NCBI RefSeq assembly: GCF_024679245.1
Contig: NC_090178.1
Span: forward strand, 15,898,713 to 15,962,712
Source: Pseudorasbora parva
Lineage: Eukaryota > Chordata > Actinopteri > Cypriniformes > Gobionidae
Length of the DNA: 64,000 nt
Reading direction: 5' to 3'
Shown: positions 26,101-39,251 of the stretch, in pieces
How positions within the stretch are numbered: position 1 is the first letter of the stretch
Layout of the letters: the number at the start of each line of letters is the position of its first letter
The notes under the pieces: model-generated
Told to the model about the DNA's origin: nothing
Databases searched by the model: none
What the model saw: only the letters and a program-made list of their open reading frames with translations
Translations under genes and position numbers: made by a program

Positions 26101-27804
26101 ATATGCAACACAGCAAGTTCGTTTGACAAAATTATGTATATTATGTGTCTGAAATGTTAATCATTACATATGTTCAGTTTAAAAAAGTAGTAGGCTGTAT
26201 ACACAGTATACACTCAGTGTGCAGTAAGCAATATGCAGTAGTCCAATATTCTGCTCAAAAAGAAAAACACTATCGAGAACAACAAGTAGATGCAGACCAT
26301 ACATTAGAGATGTTTGGATAGTTCATTACGGTTTGGTCAACCCATTAGAGCAAAACAAAAAAAAAGTGGATAAAAATAAAGACAAACCAAACAGGGAGAG
26401 TTCCTCTAAAATAGTCCAGATCCCAGATAACCTCTTATAAACGAGTAAAGCTTTGAGTTACAAAACCCTGAGAACAAAACATTGGCAACAGGCTTTCATG
26501 GATCAATTTCATATTGGGCTCTACTGGCGTCCCTGTGTGTGTTTTTTTCCTCGCCGCAGTATCATACGCAAGAGGAAGGCGCATTATGTTATACAAATCA
26601 TCTGTGAGTGAAAGGGAGTGAGAAGCCACCATTTTATATAACCGGAATGTGCCTGGTGCTTATTGCTTCCCGAGCCCATTCCGTTGTGTCGCAATAGATC
26701 TCGTTTATGCTTTCGCTGTCCTGTGTTCTGCTTTGTCCATTACTTTCCCCGGCGAGACAACTACAAAAAAACAAGGCATCTGTTTTCAATCACTGTGGGC
26801 CCACACCAAAACCGAACGGCAAGAACACAACACACCACACACACAGAGACGTCGAGCCCATGGAGAGGGAAACACACTTCACAGAACATTTAGGAAATGG
26901 GAATTTGATGTCAATGGTGGAAGACAAAGAGCAATCACTTCTTTCCTTTTTCTTTTCCCCCCACTCTTTCCGGCCCCATAACGAGAAGAATAATCTCGAA
27001 GCGACAGTGGTTGGATTTTTAAACACAACATGGTGTTGGATTTCAGTGGTTTTCCTTTATTATACATAAAGTATGTACACTTAGGGAGAAGACGAACATT
27101 ACATATCTCAGCTCATCCATTTTTACCCTGGTGAGTGACTTGTACTGAGAACAGTTAGGAAGTTCTGCGCTATGCTTTGCTAAGCAACTACAAAAGGTAA
27201 TTCGCTTTTATAAAGACTTAATACAGCTTCTTTGTCTTTGGCTTAGCATTCGATATCCCATGAGAACGGCGACTGCTAACAAATGAGAAAATGTTCCCAT
27301 AGCAAGCTAAATAAACATGACTCTGATGTTAGAGCCATCAAATGCAATAATAAATGAAAGATTTTTCATTCTACAAGATTTTAAAAGGCAAGAATCACTG
27401 CGACTACCGTTATTATATATAGACTAAGGGTACTTTTAAAGTATTAAGCTTCAGCTTGTTGAGGAGAGCAATGCTATACTTACAGACTTACAGTTTTCAT
27501 CAGGCATATGATAAAACAGGCAAAAAACATTGAAAAAGAGATTATTATTGAGCCCTTGAGGTTCTTCTAACTTTTGATCAGCTAGAAACAACATATCCAC
27601 AATATATTAGTGTATATGTGTCTGTATACCAGCATTGAAATGTACAGTATGAAAATTAGGTTTTTTGAACAATTCCAAAAAGACATTTTGTTATTAAATT
27701 ATTAGTGTTTTTATTAATTAAAATATATTGTAATATATTTAAGTATTTAGTTGTATTTGTATTTATTATGAGGGTGTGTATATATACACACACATATATA
27801 ATAC

Positions 27805-27806
<2 letters not shown>

Positions 27807-27895
<89 letters not shown>

Positions 27896-28185
27896 GGTCT
27901 ATGTGGTTTACGAGGACTCTCCATAGGTATAATGGTTTTTATACTGTACAAACCGTATATTTTATCCCCCTACACTGCCCCTGCCCCTAAACCTACCCAT
28001 CACAGGAACACATTTTGAAAAAAAAAACATTGTTTAGTGTGTTTTTAAAGCTATTTGAAATATGAGGACATATGAAATGTCCTCATAAACCACATTTATG
28101 TTGTAATACCAGTGTAAATGTAGTTATACAAATTTGTGTCCTCATAAATCACATAAACACAAACACACACACACACCCACACATC
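27807..28185. repeat. CA-flanked interspersed repeat, copy 2
   Basis: A long (CA)n run (27808-27892) precedes ccataggtataatggttttt and ctgcccctgcccctaaacct; a shorter CA run closes it at about 28150-28180. It is parallel to copy 1 and in the same orientation. Confidence 0.8.
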
Positions 28186-28600
28186 CGTCATGAATATTAT
28201 TAAAAGTCATTATTATTATTAATAATACACCGGACTAGTAACCCCACAAACCTTAGCAAACTCCCTGCAACACCCCAGCAACCAGCCTAGCATAGTTGCA
28301 GTGTTTGTTCCCTGGGCAAGCACCTCTCACTTTCTACAAAAAGGAATACAAATCCAGTTTAATAGTAGCTAAAATGAAGGGGAAAAAATTAAGTTTTGCA
28401 GAAAAAAATCTGGATTTAGGCAATTCAGCTAAACTAGTGTGCTCCAAGGTTCAGGCTAGACGTAAATGTGTCTGTGTGCATGCATGTTTGTGTGTGTGGA
28501 AGACCTGCCAGTCACCCAGCAGTAGGAATCTTTGCGACAGGTGCAGCTCAGGCTCCCACAGCGTAATTCACGTCTGGGCTTAAGGTGTGATGGGGACTGG

Positions 28601-28626
28601 CAGACACACACGAGCGCGTGCGCACA

Positions 28627-28658
<32 letters not shown>

Positions 28659-28733
28659 TACACACACACACACACACGCACACACGCACACACGCACACA
28701 CGCACACACGCACACACGCACACACACACACCA
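28601..28733. repeat. (CA)n/(CACACG)n microsatellite
   Basis: A CA run with regular CACACG variants at 28676-28725. Confidence 0.95.
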
Positions 28734-31693
28734 CTCTCTCTAATTACCAATCTGACCTTGGTTAGGTTATTACGAGTGCCTTCTACTGCAGGGAACGCGC
28801 TTCCCTGCAACTTTTTGGGCCAAAAGAAAACATGAATGAGGAAACTGCTTAGGTTAGTGAAGAAATGAATAGTCATCTCACAGCAGACAGCAAGGGGAAA
28901 CAATTTAACTTCAATTTGAAGTTGTTGCACTGGTTTATTCATACGAGGTGTCCGTGAGGATGGAAAGGCCGCCTTCTTTAAGGAGCAATTATTCACCCTC
29001 ATTTAGCGTCACCGGAACGCCGTGACACACACAAAATTGAGAACGGAGAAGAATGAGAACATTTACCACACTTCCCCTCATATAATACCCTGAGGGTTTT
29101 TCAGCCTCCTGCTTATATGGCTATATTAAAAACAAAACAATTTTAAAGCATGAGAATATGCTTCAAGAAAGCCATGCTACTAAGTCATGAAGGTAATACA
29201 ATTACAGTTCGCAAAGACATGTAAATACACATCCGTGCACATAATGCAAATCTCTTCGTAGGCATAAAACGAAAAGACCTTGACTTGGACGCACACACGC
29301 ACACCCTCACAATATAATCTGAGTGTTCACAGTTATTCAGATGGCCTGGGGAAAGAAATCATAATGGAAGCCAAAGGTGCAGCAAAACCTGTAATATTAC
29401 CACTTTGCTGCTGCTCATAAAAAGCCAAGGAAAAACTGAACTCTCATACACACATTCAGACAGGCTATTTAATCCAACAGTTACATAATGTAATGCTAAT
29501 GAGGACAGTCTGGTCATCTAAAGCAGTTAAATTACTGAAAGATGACTGTGGTATCAATAAAAGATTACTAACATTACATTTTAAAATGCTAATGCTAACG
29601 TTTCAAGTATTGATTCGAATCAAGAGAGATTTTTAATTTACATTTTTATAGCCTCATCACACAACATCGAAAGTCTAGACTAGCATTTACATATTCAAAG
29701 CTCTGAGCTGATGCATAAGATGCCCGCTGGAATGGCACTCCTACAGGTCTATGTTCGCCCCAGTCCAATTCGGTAAATGCCGCCTGACAGTTCCACCACA
29801 ACAAGGTAGAAATTTGCTTATTCTTATCTCTTTTTTGTACTTCTGTCCTAGTGTTCTAGTATCTGTGATTTAAGCTTGCATGGTGAAACGATAACTTTTT
29901 GACTATTGTATGATGAATTACTTAGGATGTTCCTAATTGCTTTTTATAAATTCGTCTGTTAAATGATGAAATGTCAATGTGAATATTCTGGAGCAGCTGA
30001 GGCCAAAACTGATGGCATGACAGCATAAAATAAACACATATAAGCCCTATTCAGACAGGACTTTTTTTTCCCCTGAGAAAAGTTTGTCTTCCACGAGACT
30101 TTGTGATTTTAATCCTGTCCGATTTGAGCAGTCTGCGTTTTCCTCATACAAATAAAATTAAAAAGGAAATTACCTGCAGTTTTTTGGCTAACTCCTCTGA
30201 GAAATCTAATCCTGCCCAGTGAGGAATGTCTGTGATTATAGTACATTATTTTCACAATGATTCTCCTCATTATTTTGACATTAGTTAAACACAGCACTGC
30301 CTGATGTGCCTTCATTATCGATTTAGACCTCCAGATGCTCAAATTGGTGGTTCAAGTACTGGTGTCATCTCACCCAATGTAAAAAAGGAAAATGTAATCA
30401 AGAAAATTACAACATCAAGAATCAAGAACTGAAAGCAGTTCAATCACCGAAACTGCTCAGAAAGGCCACAGCAGGTACAAACTTAAAATAATTTCCTGAT
30501 ACATGTTATAATAAAAAAAGGTCATGTTTAAATGGGTTTCATGATGCACACATCTAGAGCCTGACACCATGAAATCAAAAACTTTTAGAAAACCAGCCCT
30601 GTCAAAACTGTGTTACGCACATAAAAAAGAACGACAAACAACAGAGTTTCTCCAATCCAGGTAAAATCTGTCTAAATGGCAACTCTGATTTTTTTCCAAG
30701 TAGGCCACACAACGTCATTGATCCCTTTTATTCTCCGTTCTTTAATTTGTTCCATGTCCATCATGGGAAGAAGAAATTTCAGAAAACAATACTACACACC
30801 AATAGCATTCAAACAAAGAGCCAGACTCTGACAACATTTGACATTTTACATGATGATTCTATTCCATTCGCCAACGTAGAAATATTCCGGCAAAAATGAG
30901 TTTACACAGGGTGGAAACTCAAACCAAAATCCTCTCTTGGGAAACACACACAAACATGCATCACCAGCAGGCATGTGGAAACACAAAGTGCATGTGGAGA
31001 TGTTCAGATGTGAAGGACATGTCCGGAGGCAACAATTGGCACACACACGCACGTACTTTCTCTGCTTCTCCCATGTACCGATTATACAGTTAACGTATGT
31101 GTAACAATTTACATAAATACTGCCTCATGAATAATTCATCCCCTCACAATTACAGTATTCTATACTAGCACCTCATTATAGCATCATAATTATAACTCAT
31201 TCCTGCCAAACAAATTCCCTGCTTGAAGCAAACTAGTTTTGTTTGTTTAAACTGAAAAATAAAAGTCTTAACTTTTCTTTATTATAAGTGCTAACAGACG
31301 TTGTTAATTTAGTTCATTTGGAGAAAAGCAGACATAATAAGAATGTCACAGCAGGACTGGCACAACAAACAAGAGCAGAAAGGACTGGAAGTTTAAATGG
31401 CTTTCATATAATGATGTTATGAAATGTGAAATAAAAGGTTTCTTTAAAAACCCACAACAATTCCACGGTACATGTTCATTAAACTGACTTCAGACTGCAG
31501 TTTTCAGGAAAAATAGCCTACTGTATAATCCTGGCAAAATGACAGTGTGTGTATGTATATTCAAATACAGCTCAATAAAAAAAAATCAGACACCAGATTT
31601 TACTAGTGGATGCGAGACAATATATATCATTTATGTAAGTGAGGATAGCAAAATAAAGTAAACTGTGACAAATAATACCCACAAAATGTTCAT

Positions 31694-31923
31694 ACAGTGG
31701 ACTACCAGTAAAACCAAAATTATTCAGACACTTTGACTTGAACATGTTTTGCTTAAGTGTTTTGTCTTTAAATGCTAATGCCTTTTACACCACAGACTGA
31801 ACAAAATGAAGAAATTGTTCTGACACATGTCATATTTTATTACCATTTTCTTAACTATAGCAAATTAACTGGTAATGTGAGAAAATGCTGATGGAGTCTG
31901 AATTAATATTAGTTTGACTGTAT
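31694..31923. mobile_element. Possible Tc1-style MITE
   Basis: aaaattattcagacactttg (31718-31737) is matched in reverse by gatggagtctgaattaatat (31892-31911), and tatata follows at 31919. Weak inverted-repeat support only. Confidence 0.35.
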
Positions 31924-33117
31924 ATACTATAGTTATAGGCATTTTTTTCTGAAAACTGCAGTCTGAGGTAAGTTTGCACGCGCACACATGCAAAGTAAGA
32001 CTATAATAATTATTGAGATTATATATTTTTTTAATGTAGCATTACCACCTCTAAACATGTAAATTACTCTATAATATGCACAGTTGACAAATTAGAGCGA
32101 GTATATTGCTTTTTCGTTCACTGAAACAACGAAGACCTGTAAAATAACATTTTCTTAGCATTACTACACAGTCCTTTACACGGGCCGTGTTTTTTCTTAG
32201 ATTAGCATACACCATTTCAATTCACATCACTCTGTGGCATTTATGCGTATGTTTCTGTCCCATAAATATTTAAACACTAACGTAGTCCCTCTGAGGTACA
32301 TTTCATTGCGAAATTTTACATTTGTAATATTCTTTGAATATCTAAAGGTGAAAATGAACACTAGATGGGCTTGTTTGCATCTTCGTATCTTGTATTCTCA
32401 TGAATATGTATGTCCTTTCATATTCTCACATTGCTCTCTACAACACACATGAATCCCATTTTGACCCACAATCTTAACCACGTTTCTACCTTGTAGACAT
32501 TCTCCATAATAAGCAGCAACCAGAGAAGGTTGATACACTGGTGAAATAAGTTTAAGAGGCTAGTTTTGTTGCTCAAAGGCACTATTAAAGTGAGAGAATT
32601 CTTAATGAAAACAGGTTTAATAGGGCAGAGGGAAAGTCTTCGATTGCACTCCTGTTTAATTTAATGAGCCTTAAGCCAGGCGATTTAGTTCTTTTAATTG
32701 CCCTTCTCTCATTGTTAAAAAGACGTATGTGGCCGTCTTCCACAGCGTAAATTCCTCTGAATAACAGTTTAGTTTCTATGTTTCTTCCAGACTGAACCAT
32801 TCTTTCTGTTCCTCTTGAATTCCACTAAAAACAGCACAGCACGTTGAAAATTCAATTTGAAAATAACTTTGGATGTTTAGATTACACGGCTATTTCCATG
32901 AAATGTAAAATACACGGAGTATCAGCAGCCTGACGGTTTTAATGAAGCGGGCACTGGTGGGCCGAACCCTTGCTGATTGGTTTATTCTACAAACCAATCA
33001 CTATTTAACTCTATAGGTGACTAATCAAATTCTCCTTTTTAAAAATCATCAATTTCAAATGTTCAGCTTAGAAATGCTACTGAAAGGAGACTTAAATAAT
33101 AGCCTAAAGAGAGCTGG

Positions 33118-33375
33118 GGGGTATTTCATAAAGCAAGGTTAACTTACCGTCACATTAACCCAAACCTTGCTTACTCAAAGTATGTGGGGTCCAAAAACGT
33201 GTCCAGGAGTAAGTTCAGCCAACTCCGAGTCACCATGGAAATGGACAAATGCGCCCATTTTAATTCTTTCCCCGACAAACAGAATTTTCTGTTATTTGTG
33301 AGAAAAACGTTTCCCCGCCAAACACAACATTTTGTGTTTTCACTCTTAGACACTGGGGGGCGCTATTAGGCATCT
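33118..33375. repeat. Possible Harbinger-like fragment
   Basis: gggggtatttcataaagcaa is a terminus style I associate with fish PIF/Harbinger elements. No matching right end or TWA duplication was established. Confidence 0.35.
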
Positions 33376-34068
33376 TCTGAACTAGTACAGAATCTCCTGA
33401 TCAAAACACACGAGGAAGACGCAGTAAAACAAGCAATCTTATGTAAGCAGATGCATATGTAAAATAAAGTGATCAATTTTAAACATATAATTTAAAACAA
33501 ATCTAATGTTACTGAATGAAATGTGGACTGGGCAAGCATTGAGGGTTTTGATGGACTCGAGCTACTCCATTTGTGTTTGATCATCGCTCTGAATCTCTTC
33601 TGGATGTAGTCTTTAAAAAAAAAACATGATTTTCTCAGCCTTTTGTTCAAAATGTTGCTTTTTTAATGAAACGTACCCACATACAATTGTTTTAGTTTTT
33701 TTGGCAACTTCTATTTTCAAAACGCCGGCGGAGAAAGAGTTTATGGAGATTTACATAACCTACTCAGTGCATATCGCCACCTATTTGGTGGTTGAGGTTG
33801 TGTAATTTTTTTTTTTTTAATAAGTACTTTTTATTCACTAAGAATAAGGATTATATTGTTTGTTTGATGCTAATTAATTGAATGCAGATCCATGTGTGAG
33901 ATGATAATAAAATAAATGATAAATATATTTGAATTGAATTAACATTTAAACATTACCTTGTTATAATAGTGCTTTAGAATTAATATATGATATTGTATAA
34001 TATTGTATAACTGTACCTATATAACACATTTAGTTATATATTTAACTTTAAAAGCAATACTATATTTA

Positions 34069-35501
34069 TTAGTGGAGCAGAGGCATACCCAGGGGGGGAT
34101 GGCGGGATAGACCAGGGAGGGACGGAAGGGACGGGAGGGACGGGAGGGACGCAGAATTTGGGCGGCCAGGCCGGCGTGGGCAAAGCACGGTTCCTGTGCA
34201 GTTTGGGCAGAGAAAGGTGCCTGGGCAGCGAGTCCGTGATGGCAGCAACCTCAGTGACATCTCTGGGATTGAAACCACCGGAGCAGAGACCGCCGGCGCA
34301 AGGAGCACTGGACTCGGGACCACCCGGGCAGGGACCACCAGTGCAGAGACTACTGGAGCCGGGACCACCGGAGCAGAGACCACCGGACTCGGGACCACCG
34401 GAGCAGGGAACACCGGAGCAGAGATCACCGGACTCGGGTCCACCGGAGCAGGGACCACCAGATCAGAGACCACCCTAGCCGGGACCACCGGAGCAGAGAC
34501 CACCGGAGCAGGGGACAATGGAGCAGGGGACACCGGAGCAGGGAACACCGAAGCAGGGAACACCGGAGCAGGGAACACCGGACTCGGGTCCACCGGAGCA
34601 GGGACCACCCTAGCCGGGACCACCGGAGCAGGGAACACCGGAGCAGAGATCACCGGACTCGGGTCAACCGGAGCAGGGACCACCGGATCAGAGATCACCC
34701 TAGCCGGGACCACGGGAGCAGAGACCACCGGAGCAGAGACCACCAGAGCAGGGGACAATGGAGCAGGAGACACCGGAGCAGGGAACACCGGAGCAGGGAA
34801 CACCGGAGCAGGGAACACCGGAGCAGGGAACACCGGAGCAGGGAACACCGGAGCAGGGAACACCGGAGCAGGGAACACCGGAGCAGAGATCACCGGACTC
34901 GGAACCACCGGAGCAGGGACCACCGGTGCAGAGACCACCAGTGCAGGGACCACCAGTGCAGGGACCACGGGAGCAGAGACCACCGGAGCAGAGACCACCA
35001 GAGCAGGGGACAATGGAGCAGGAGACACCGGAGCAGGGAACACCGGAGCAGGGAACACCGGAGCAGGGAACACCGGAGCAGAGATCACCGGACTCGGAAC
35101 CACCGGAGCAGGGACCACCGGTGTAGAGACCACCAGTGCAGGGACCACCGGAGCAGTGACCACCGGAGCAGTGACCACCGGATCAGGGACAACCGGAGTA
35201 GGGACCACCGGAGCATGGACCACCGGAACAGGGATCTGGACGGAGGCTAGGATGGGACTAAACTCTGGACTTGCGGGTACTGCGGGAATGCCGCATTCCT
35301 CCACAACCCCCACAGTATATGTAGAACCACTCAGCCACAATGCGATTCCCACATATTCCTCCAAAGTCCTCCTCGAAAAAAAATCATAAGGCACTGTAAG
35401 TCCAATCCAGACAACTGTGCCACTTCATACCACTCCCTAACGTGATCCTCTATCCTCCGATCTCCTTGACGGAGGGTGAGAACCAGTGCGACTGGATTCA
35501 T
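34069..35501 (-). pseudogene. Broken gag-like ORF of a fish LTR element, expanded by a minisatellite
   Basis: The ATG at 35501 opens MNPVALVLTLRQGDRRIEDH, a gag-like start I recognise from cyprinid retroelement proteins. At an 8-T run (35376-35383 on the minus strand) the frame breaks; the following frame carries LEEYVGIALWLSGSTYTVG, the next expected gag-like block. After that the protein is a long Pro/Val repeat (PAPVV units) produced by the 15-bp minisatellite, and it stops at 34069. No protease, reverse transcriptase or integrase is seen. This is a non-functional fragment. Confidence 0.65.
34265..35225. repeat. 15-bp minisatellite, about 64 units
   Basis: The unit is GGGACCACCGGAGCA with variants (GGGAACACC..., GAGATCACCGGACTC, GAGACCACC...). 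ggggacaatgg recurs at 34511, 34751 and 35006, i.e. 240 and 255 bp apart (16 and 17 units), so blocks have been duplicated. With a unit length divisible by 3 and no stop, several frames on both strands stay open. Confidence 0.95.
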
Positions 35502-35522
35502 GATTGGTAAGTCGTTCTGTAA

Positions 35523-35900
35523 TGGATCACTGAGAAAAGAAGCTGAGAGAGAATCCATTTGCATGCACCCATTTAATTCCAAGGCTCTTCAGAAAAGTAC
35601 AGGGACATCAGAACCAGAACACAAACACAATCCATACCAAACAACAGTAAATGCAGGTCAGAACATCCAGACTTACAATTAACAACTAGCAAACCCTAGA
35701 TGAAAACCAAGACCTTAAATACACAAAACAATGAGTAGATAGACTGCAGGTGTGTACAATGAAGGTAACCATAACAACTGATATGACAACGAGGAGAGAC
35801 AGAAACCAAACAAGAAGAGAACATAGAAACAATGAAAACAGAAGGCACTTCAACATAAAAGTCCACACTAAACAAAAGGCCCAGACCTGGGATCGTGACA
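35523..35900 (-). mobile_element. LTR-like terminal repeat of a retroelement
   Basis: On the minus strand the block starts TGTCACGATCCC and ends GTGATCCA, giving TG...CA ends and 378 bp. It contains aattaaat near its 3' part. It is followed within 21 bp by the gag-like ATG. No second copy is seen, so LTR status is inferred from ends and context. Confidence 0.6.
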
Positions 35901-36550
35901 GTCGTGTTTTTGTTTTGGTCTGTGTGATTCCTCCCATTGCCAATTTACCCAATAGCATTTCAACACCACGGGTTGCCAGTTGATGAAAAACACATTGTGT
36001 TATAGCCATGGAAGCCAGCAAACGATCTGGGTCAAAGATCACAGATTCTACCCTACCTATAAAGCCTCAGCATCCATCTAAAAATCTATATGACCAGAGG
36101 CATATTAAAACATGGATAACTAATAAACTTATAGTGTAAGGCTCATCGTCTTCCACTGTCAATTGCGCTCACTCTTGTTGCGTTTCCTAAAACTGGCTAC
36201 CCCCTTGAGCATTGAGTCTAGGAAGGAGGGGTCGGGTCAAACAGCTCTCTTCAATATTTTGAATTTGGACTGCAATACCAATTTCAACTGTCAATATTAC
36301 ATACTGCACTGTTTTTGGAAAACAGTCTTATCCTGTAAGCTGACCACACTAAAAGCAATATCCTGGGTTCAATGCAAGTAAAGCTCAATCGACTGTATTT
36401 GTAGCATAAGCAGGTTAAAATAACTTCAACCTTTTCTCTTTTTTCTCTCCTTTAAAAAGAGAAAAGAAGTTTAAATTATTTTATGTTGTAATCGACCTTA
36501 TAATTTGTTACATTTATATATACTTTACATTTTTATGTAAACCATTTATT

Positions 36551-37006
36551 TTATATGATCTTAGTTCAATTCAGAATTGCCTGATAATTTACTCACCCCA
36601 CGTCATTCAAGATGTTCATGTCTTACTTTCTTCATTCGAAAAGAAATTAAGATTTTGAGGGAAACATTCCAGGATTGTTCGCCATATAGTGGATTCAATA
36701 GGTTAAAACAGTTTAAAGGTCCAAATTGCAGTTTTAGTACAGCTTTAAAGGGCTTTACACGATCCCAGATGAGGAATAGGGGTCTTATCTAGCGAAACGA
36801 TTGGTTTCTTTCAAAAATATATAGAAATGTATATACTTTTTAACCACAATGCTCTTCTTTCTCTGATCTGCGATGTGCCACGTATTACGTCATCGCATTG
36901 AAAAGGTCACCTTAAAAACCTTTCAAAAAAACGTAATTTCTTGATTAACACGTGGGTGAGTAAATTATCAGAAAATTTGAATTCTGAAGTGAACAACTCC
37001 TTTAAG
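36551..37006. mobile_element. TIR element, about 455 bp
   Basis: gttcaattcagaatt and ctgataatttactcaccc at the left are matched by ggtgagtaaattatcag and aattctgaagtgaac at the right. Both ends resemble the GTTCAC...ACTCACCC pattern of the palindromic MITEs at 8.0 and 17.1 kb. The central part is not palindromic. Confidence 0.75.
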
Positions 37007-37928
37007 CAACAAAAGCTGTTGACTGAGCTTAATTTAAATGATCAATCCTATTACTCTGACCACAGGAAACATGCAAACTAAAACACTCTCTCTCTCTTTT
37101 TCACTCCCCGCTCCCTCTCCTCCTTTCTGTAAGATGACCTGTCTGTTTCATACGAGGCCTGCTGCGTTGCAGAGAGCTCTGACAGGCATGCATTTAAATG
37201 GGATTTCAGATACACAAACCATCTGCATCCTGACAGACCGCAAGCTTATGAATATTAGAGGACAGATGCTTTAAACAACTGTGCGTGGATCTGAATGCAC
37301 ACACTGGACATCAAACTACATCAGTACATTTCCAGCACTTCCAGAGAATCATACGCACTTATTCACCACTGCAGCTGTCATCAACATATTCTCTATAATC
37401 ATTATCGCCATCAGTGAAACCATAATCAGAAATATAGCAGCACATACATGGTATCCTCATTCCTTTCTACTGATTTTTTTTTTAAACAAACCAAAGGTGG
37501 TTCACTGGTCTTAGCTTATTGGTCTAGTTGGTCTGCCAGTCTCGTCTAACTGATGTTTATCTAATTTAGCTAGAAAACCCCTCTATAACCATTGAACCAG
37601 ACTATTGAAATTAGTCTGTTGAGAGTGGGAGACAAGGTAACCACCTTAGGCTGTTTTTTCCATCATTTAGCTTTTTCACATTATTATTCATCAACAGTGT
37701 CGGTTCAATCTAACACAATTCCTAACACGCTTCTATTTTTCTCATGAACCACTGGGTAGCTCCGCCCCCAGTGACATCTCATAGGTAGAAAATGCTCCAC
37801 ATCAAAATTTATGGGACTGTGATTGTGTCGTTTCACGCAATACTTCTCTTTCTGCTGGGAAAAAATACTTGATGCTAGAAAGATGCTCCTGCACACCTGG
37901 TTTAGACACGGTGTAAAGCCTAGCTTAC

Positions 37929-38020
37929 CTTTGCCATCTGTGCCTGCACGCCACTGGCCTTCAGGGACGCTACAGCTTTCTGCGCCGCCGCCGGACTGTC
38001 GAAATCCACAAAGCCATATC
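37929..38020 (-). CDS. rbms3: rbms3 coding exon: RNP1 and end of RRM1
   Basis: This 92-bp exon encodes (G)[16 protein letters not shown] followed by [20 protein letters not shown] is the core of RNP1, the aromatic RNA-stacking strand of RRM1. Ala-Ser-Leu fits RBMS3; Ala-Ser-Gly, where I remember Ala-Asn-Gly in human RBMS3, is a minor difference. The acceptor ends ctag at 38024-38021 and the donor is GTAAGC at 37928. The exon begins by completing the Gly codon of the previous exon and ends in phase 0 after AAG. The next exon should start with the RRM2 linker (QQEQDPTNLYISNLP in the family). I do not find it between 37928 and 1. Confidence 0.94.
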
Positions 38021-38392
38021 CTAGACACACACATGTAAAGAGTAAGAGTGAGATAATTGAGATATTTATACACATTATAACACGCATATCTTAGTGTTTT
38101 TGCCAAAAACTGAAGAATTCTTTACCAGACATTAATCAGACTTAATCAGACACATTTATCAGATTCAAAATTCATGGGTCAAAACAAGGCCCCTCTGTTG
38201 TTTGTCTTATCATGCTGATCGTGGCGACACAAGAGAGCCTGCATGTTTGAGCACAGCCGCTTGTGTCTGTGTGTGTGCTTGGGGAGACAGGAAACGGCCA
38301 TTTTGTTCAAGGCTCATGCTTGTCAACTATTTCCTCAGTAACAGGACAGAGAAGGATTCAGCCTGACCTCACCCCTGCTGGAAAATCCAGCT

Positions 38393-38480
38393 TAAAGGAA
38401 GAGTTCAGCCAAAAATGAACATTCTATTATTATGTACTAACCTTTATTTAATTCCAAATTCATATGATTTTCTTTGTGGA
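38393..38480. repeat. One end of a GTTCAC-type MITE
   Basis: gcttaaaggaagagttcagc and ccaaaaatgaacattct match the start pattern of the 8.0-kb element; no mirror end is seen. Confidence 0.5.
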
Positions 38481-39063
38481 AAGCAAAAGGCACATTTTTG
38501 ACATATATTATATATTGGCCACTCTTTTAAATGTAATAAGAAACAAAACTATAATTCATGCATTATATTTCAAGTCTTCAAAGTCATATGATAGCTTTGA
38601 GGGATACATTTAAGCAGTTAATCACTGCTCTTATTGCCACGATCATGAGAGTTCTTGGGAGAAATTGTGGAAAACAATTCATGAACAAAAATTGAGGTTT
38701 GATTTTTCGATGAATTGGTTGATATATTGAATTGGTTGAAATAGTTGCATCCCAAATGATGAACTATACTCTATGCACTTATTCACTATGTACTCAACAA
38801 TAGTGCATGTATTTTATAAGGTTATTTTGTCATTCAAAATCAGAGTCTGCTGTTATGTTAAAGTGTCAAACATTCCACACTTTTTTTGGTTAATTAAGTG
38901 CATCATGCGGTGTACTTTTTCCATTTGAATTTTTCATTGTGAACACACTACTCACACTATTTATAATACAAAATGGCATAGAATATTGCACAAGTATGCA
39001 AATTAAGATGCACCTAATGATTTGTTCTTTACAAAAGATTACAATAATTATATATTTTTAATA

Positions 39064-39086
39064 TTATATATATATATATATAATAT

Positions 39087-39154
<68 letters not shown>

Positions 39155-39179
39155 ATATTATATAACATATATATATATG
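39064..39179. repeat. (TA)n microsatellite
   Basis: TA units with TAATAT and TACATA variants. Confidence 0.95.
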
Positions 39180-39251
39180 TGTTGACAATTTACAGCTTAC
39201 ACACACAAACACACACACATTAATATGTAATGTACAGTATGTAGTTATTAA

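Noticed and set aside
26649..27069. Overlapping 110- and 120-codon frames
   Set aside because: Several frames open in the same place without any recognised domain; composition-driven.
34265..35225. CRISPR-like array
   Set aside because: Units are contiguous 15-mers without unique spacers, in a vertebrate genome.
34196..35389. 397-codon plus-strand frame of Gly-Thr repeats
   Set aside because: It is the complement of the 15-bp minisatellite, which leaves several frames open by its unit length; no start context or domain supports a gene.
35331..35582. Frame opening at 35582 as the gag start
   Set aside because: It would begin inside the LTR-like block; the ATG at 35501, just after the block, fits the family better.
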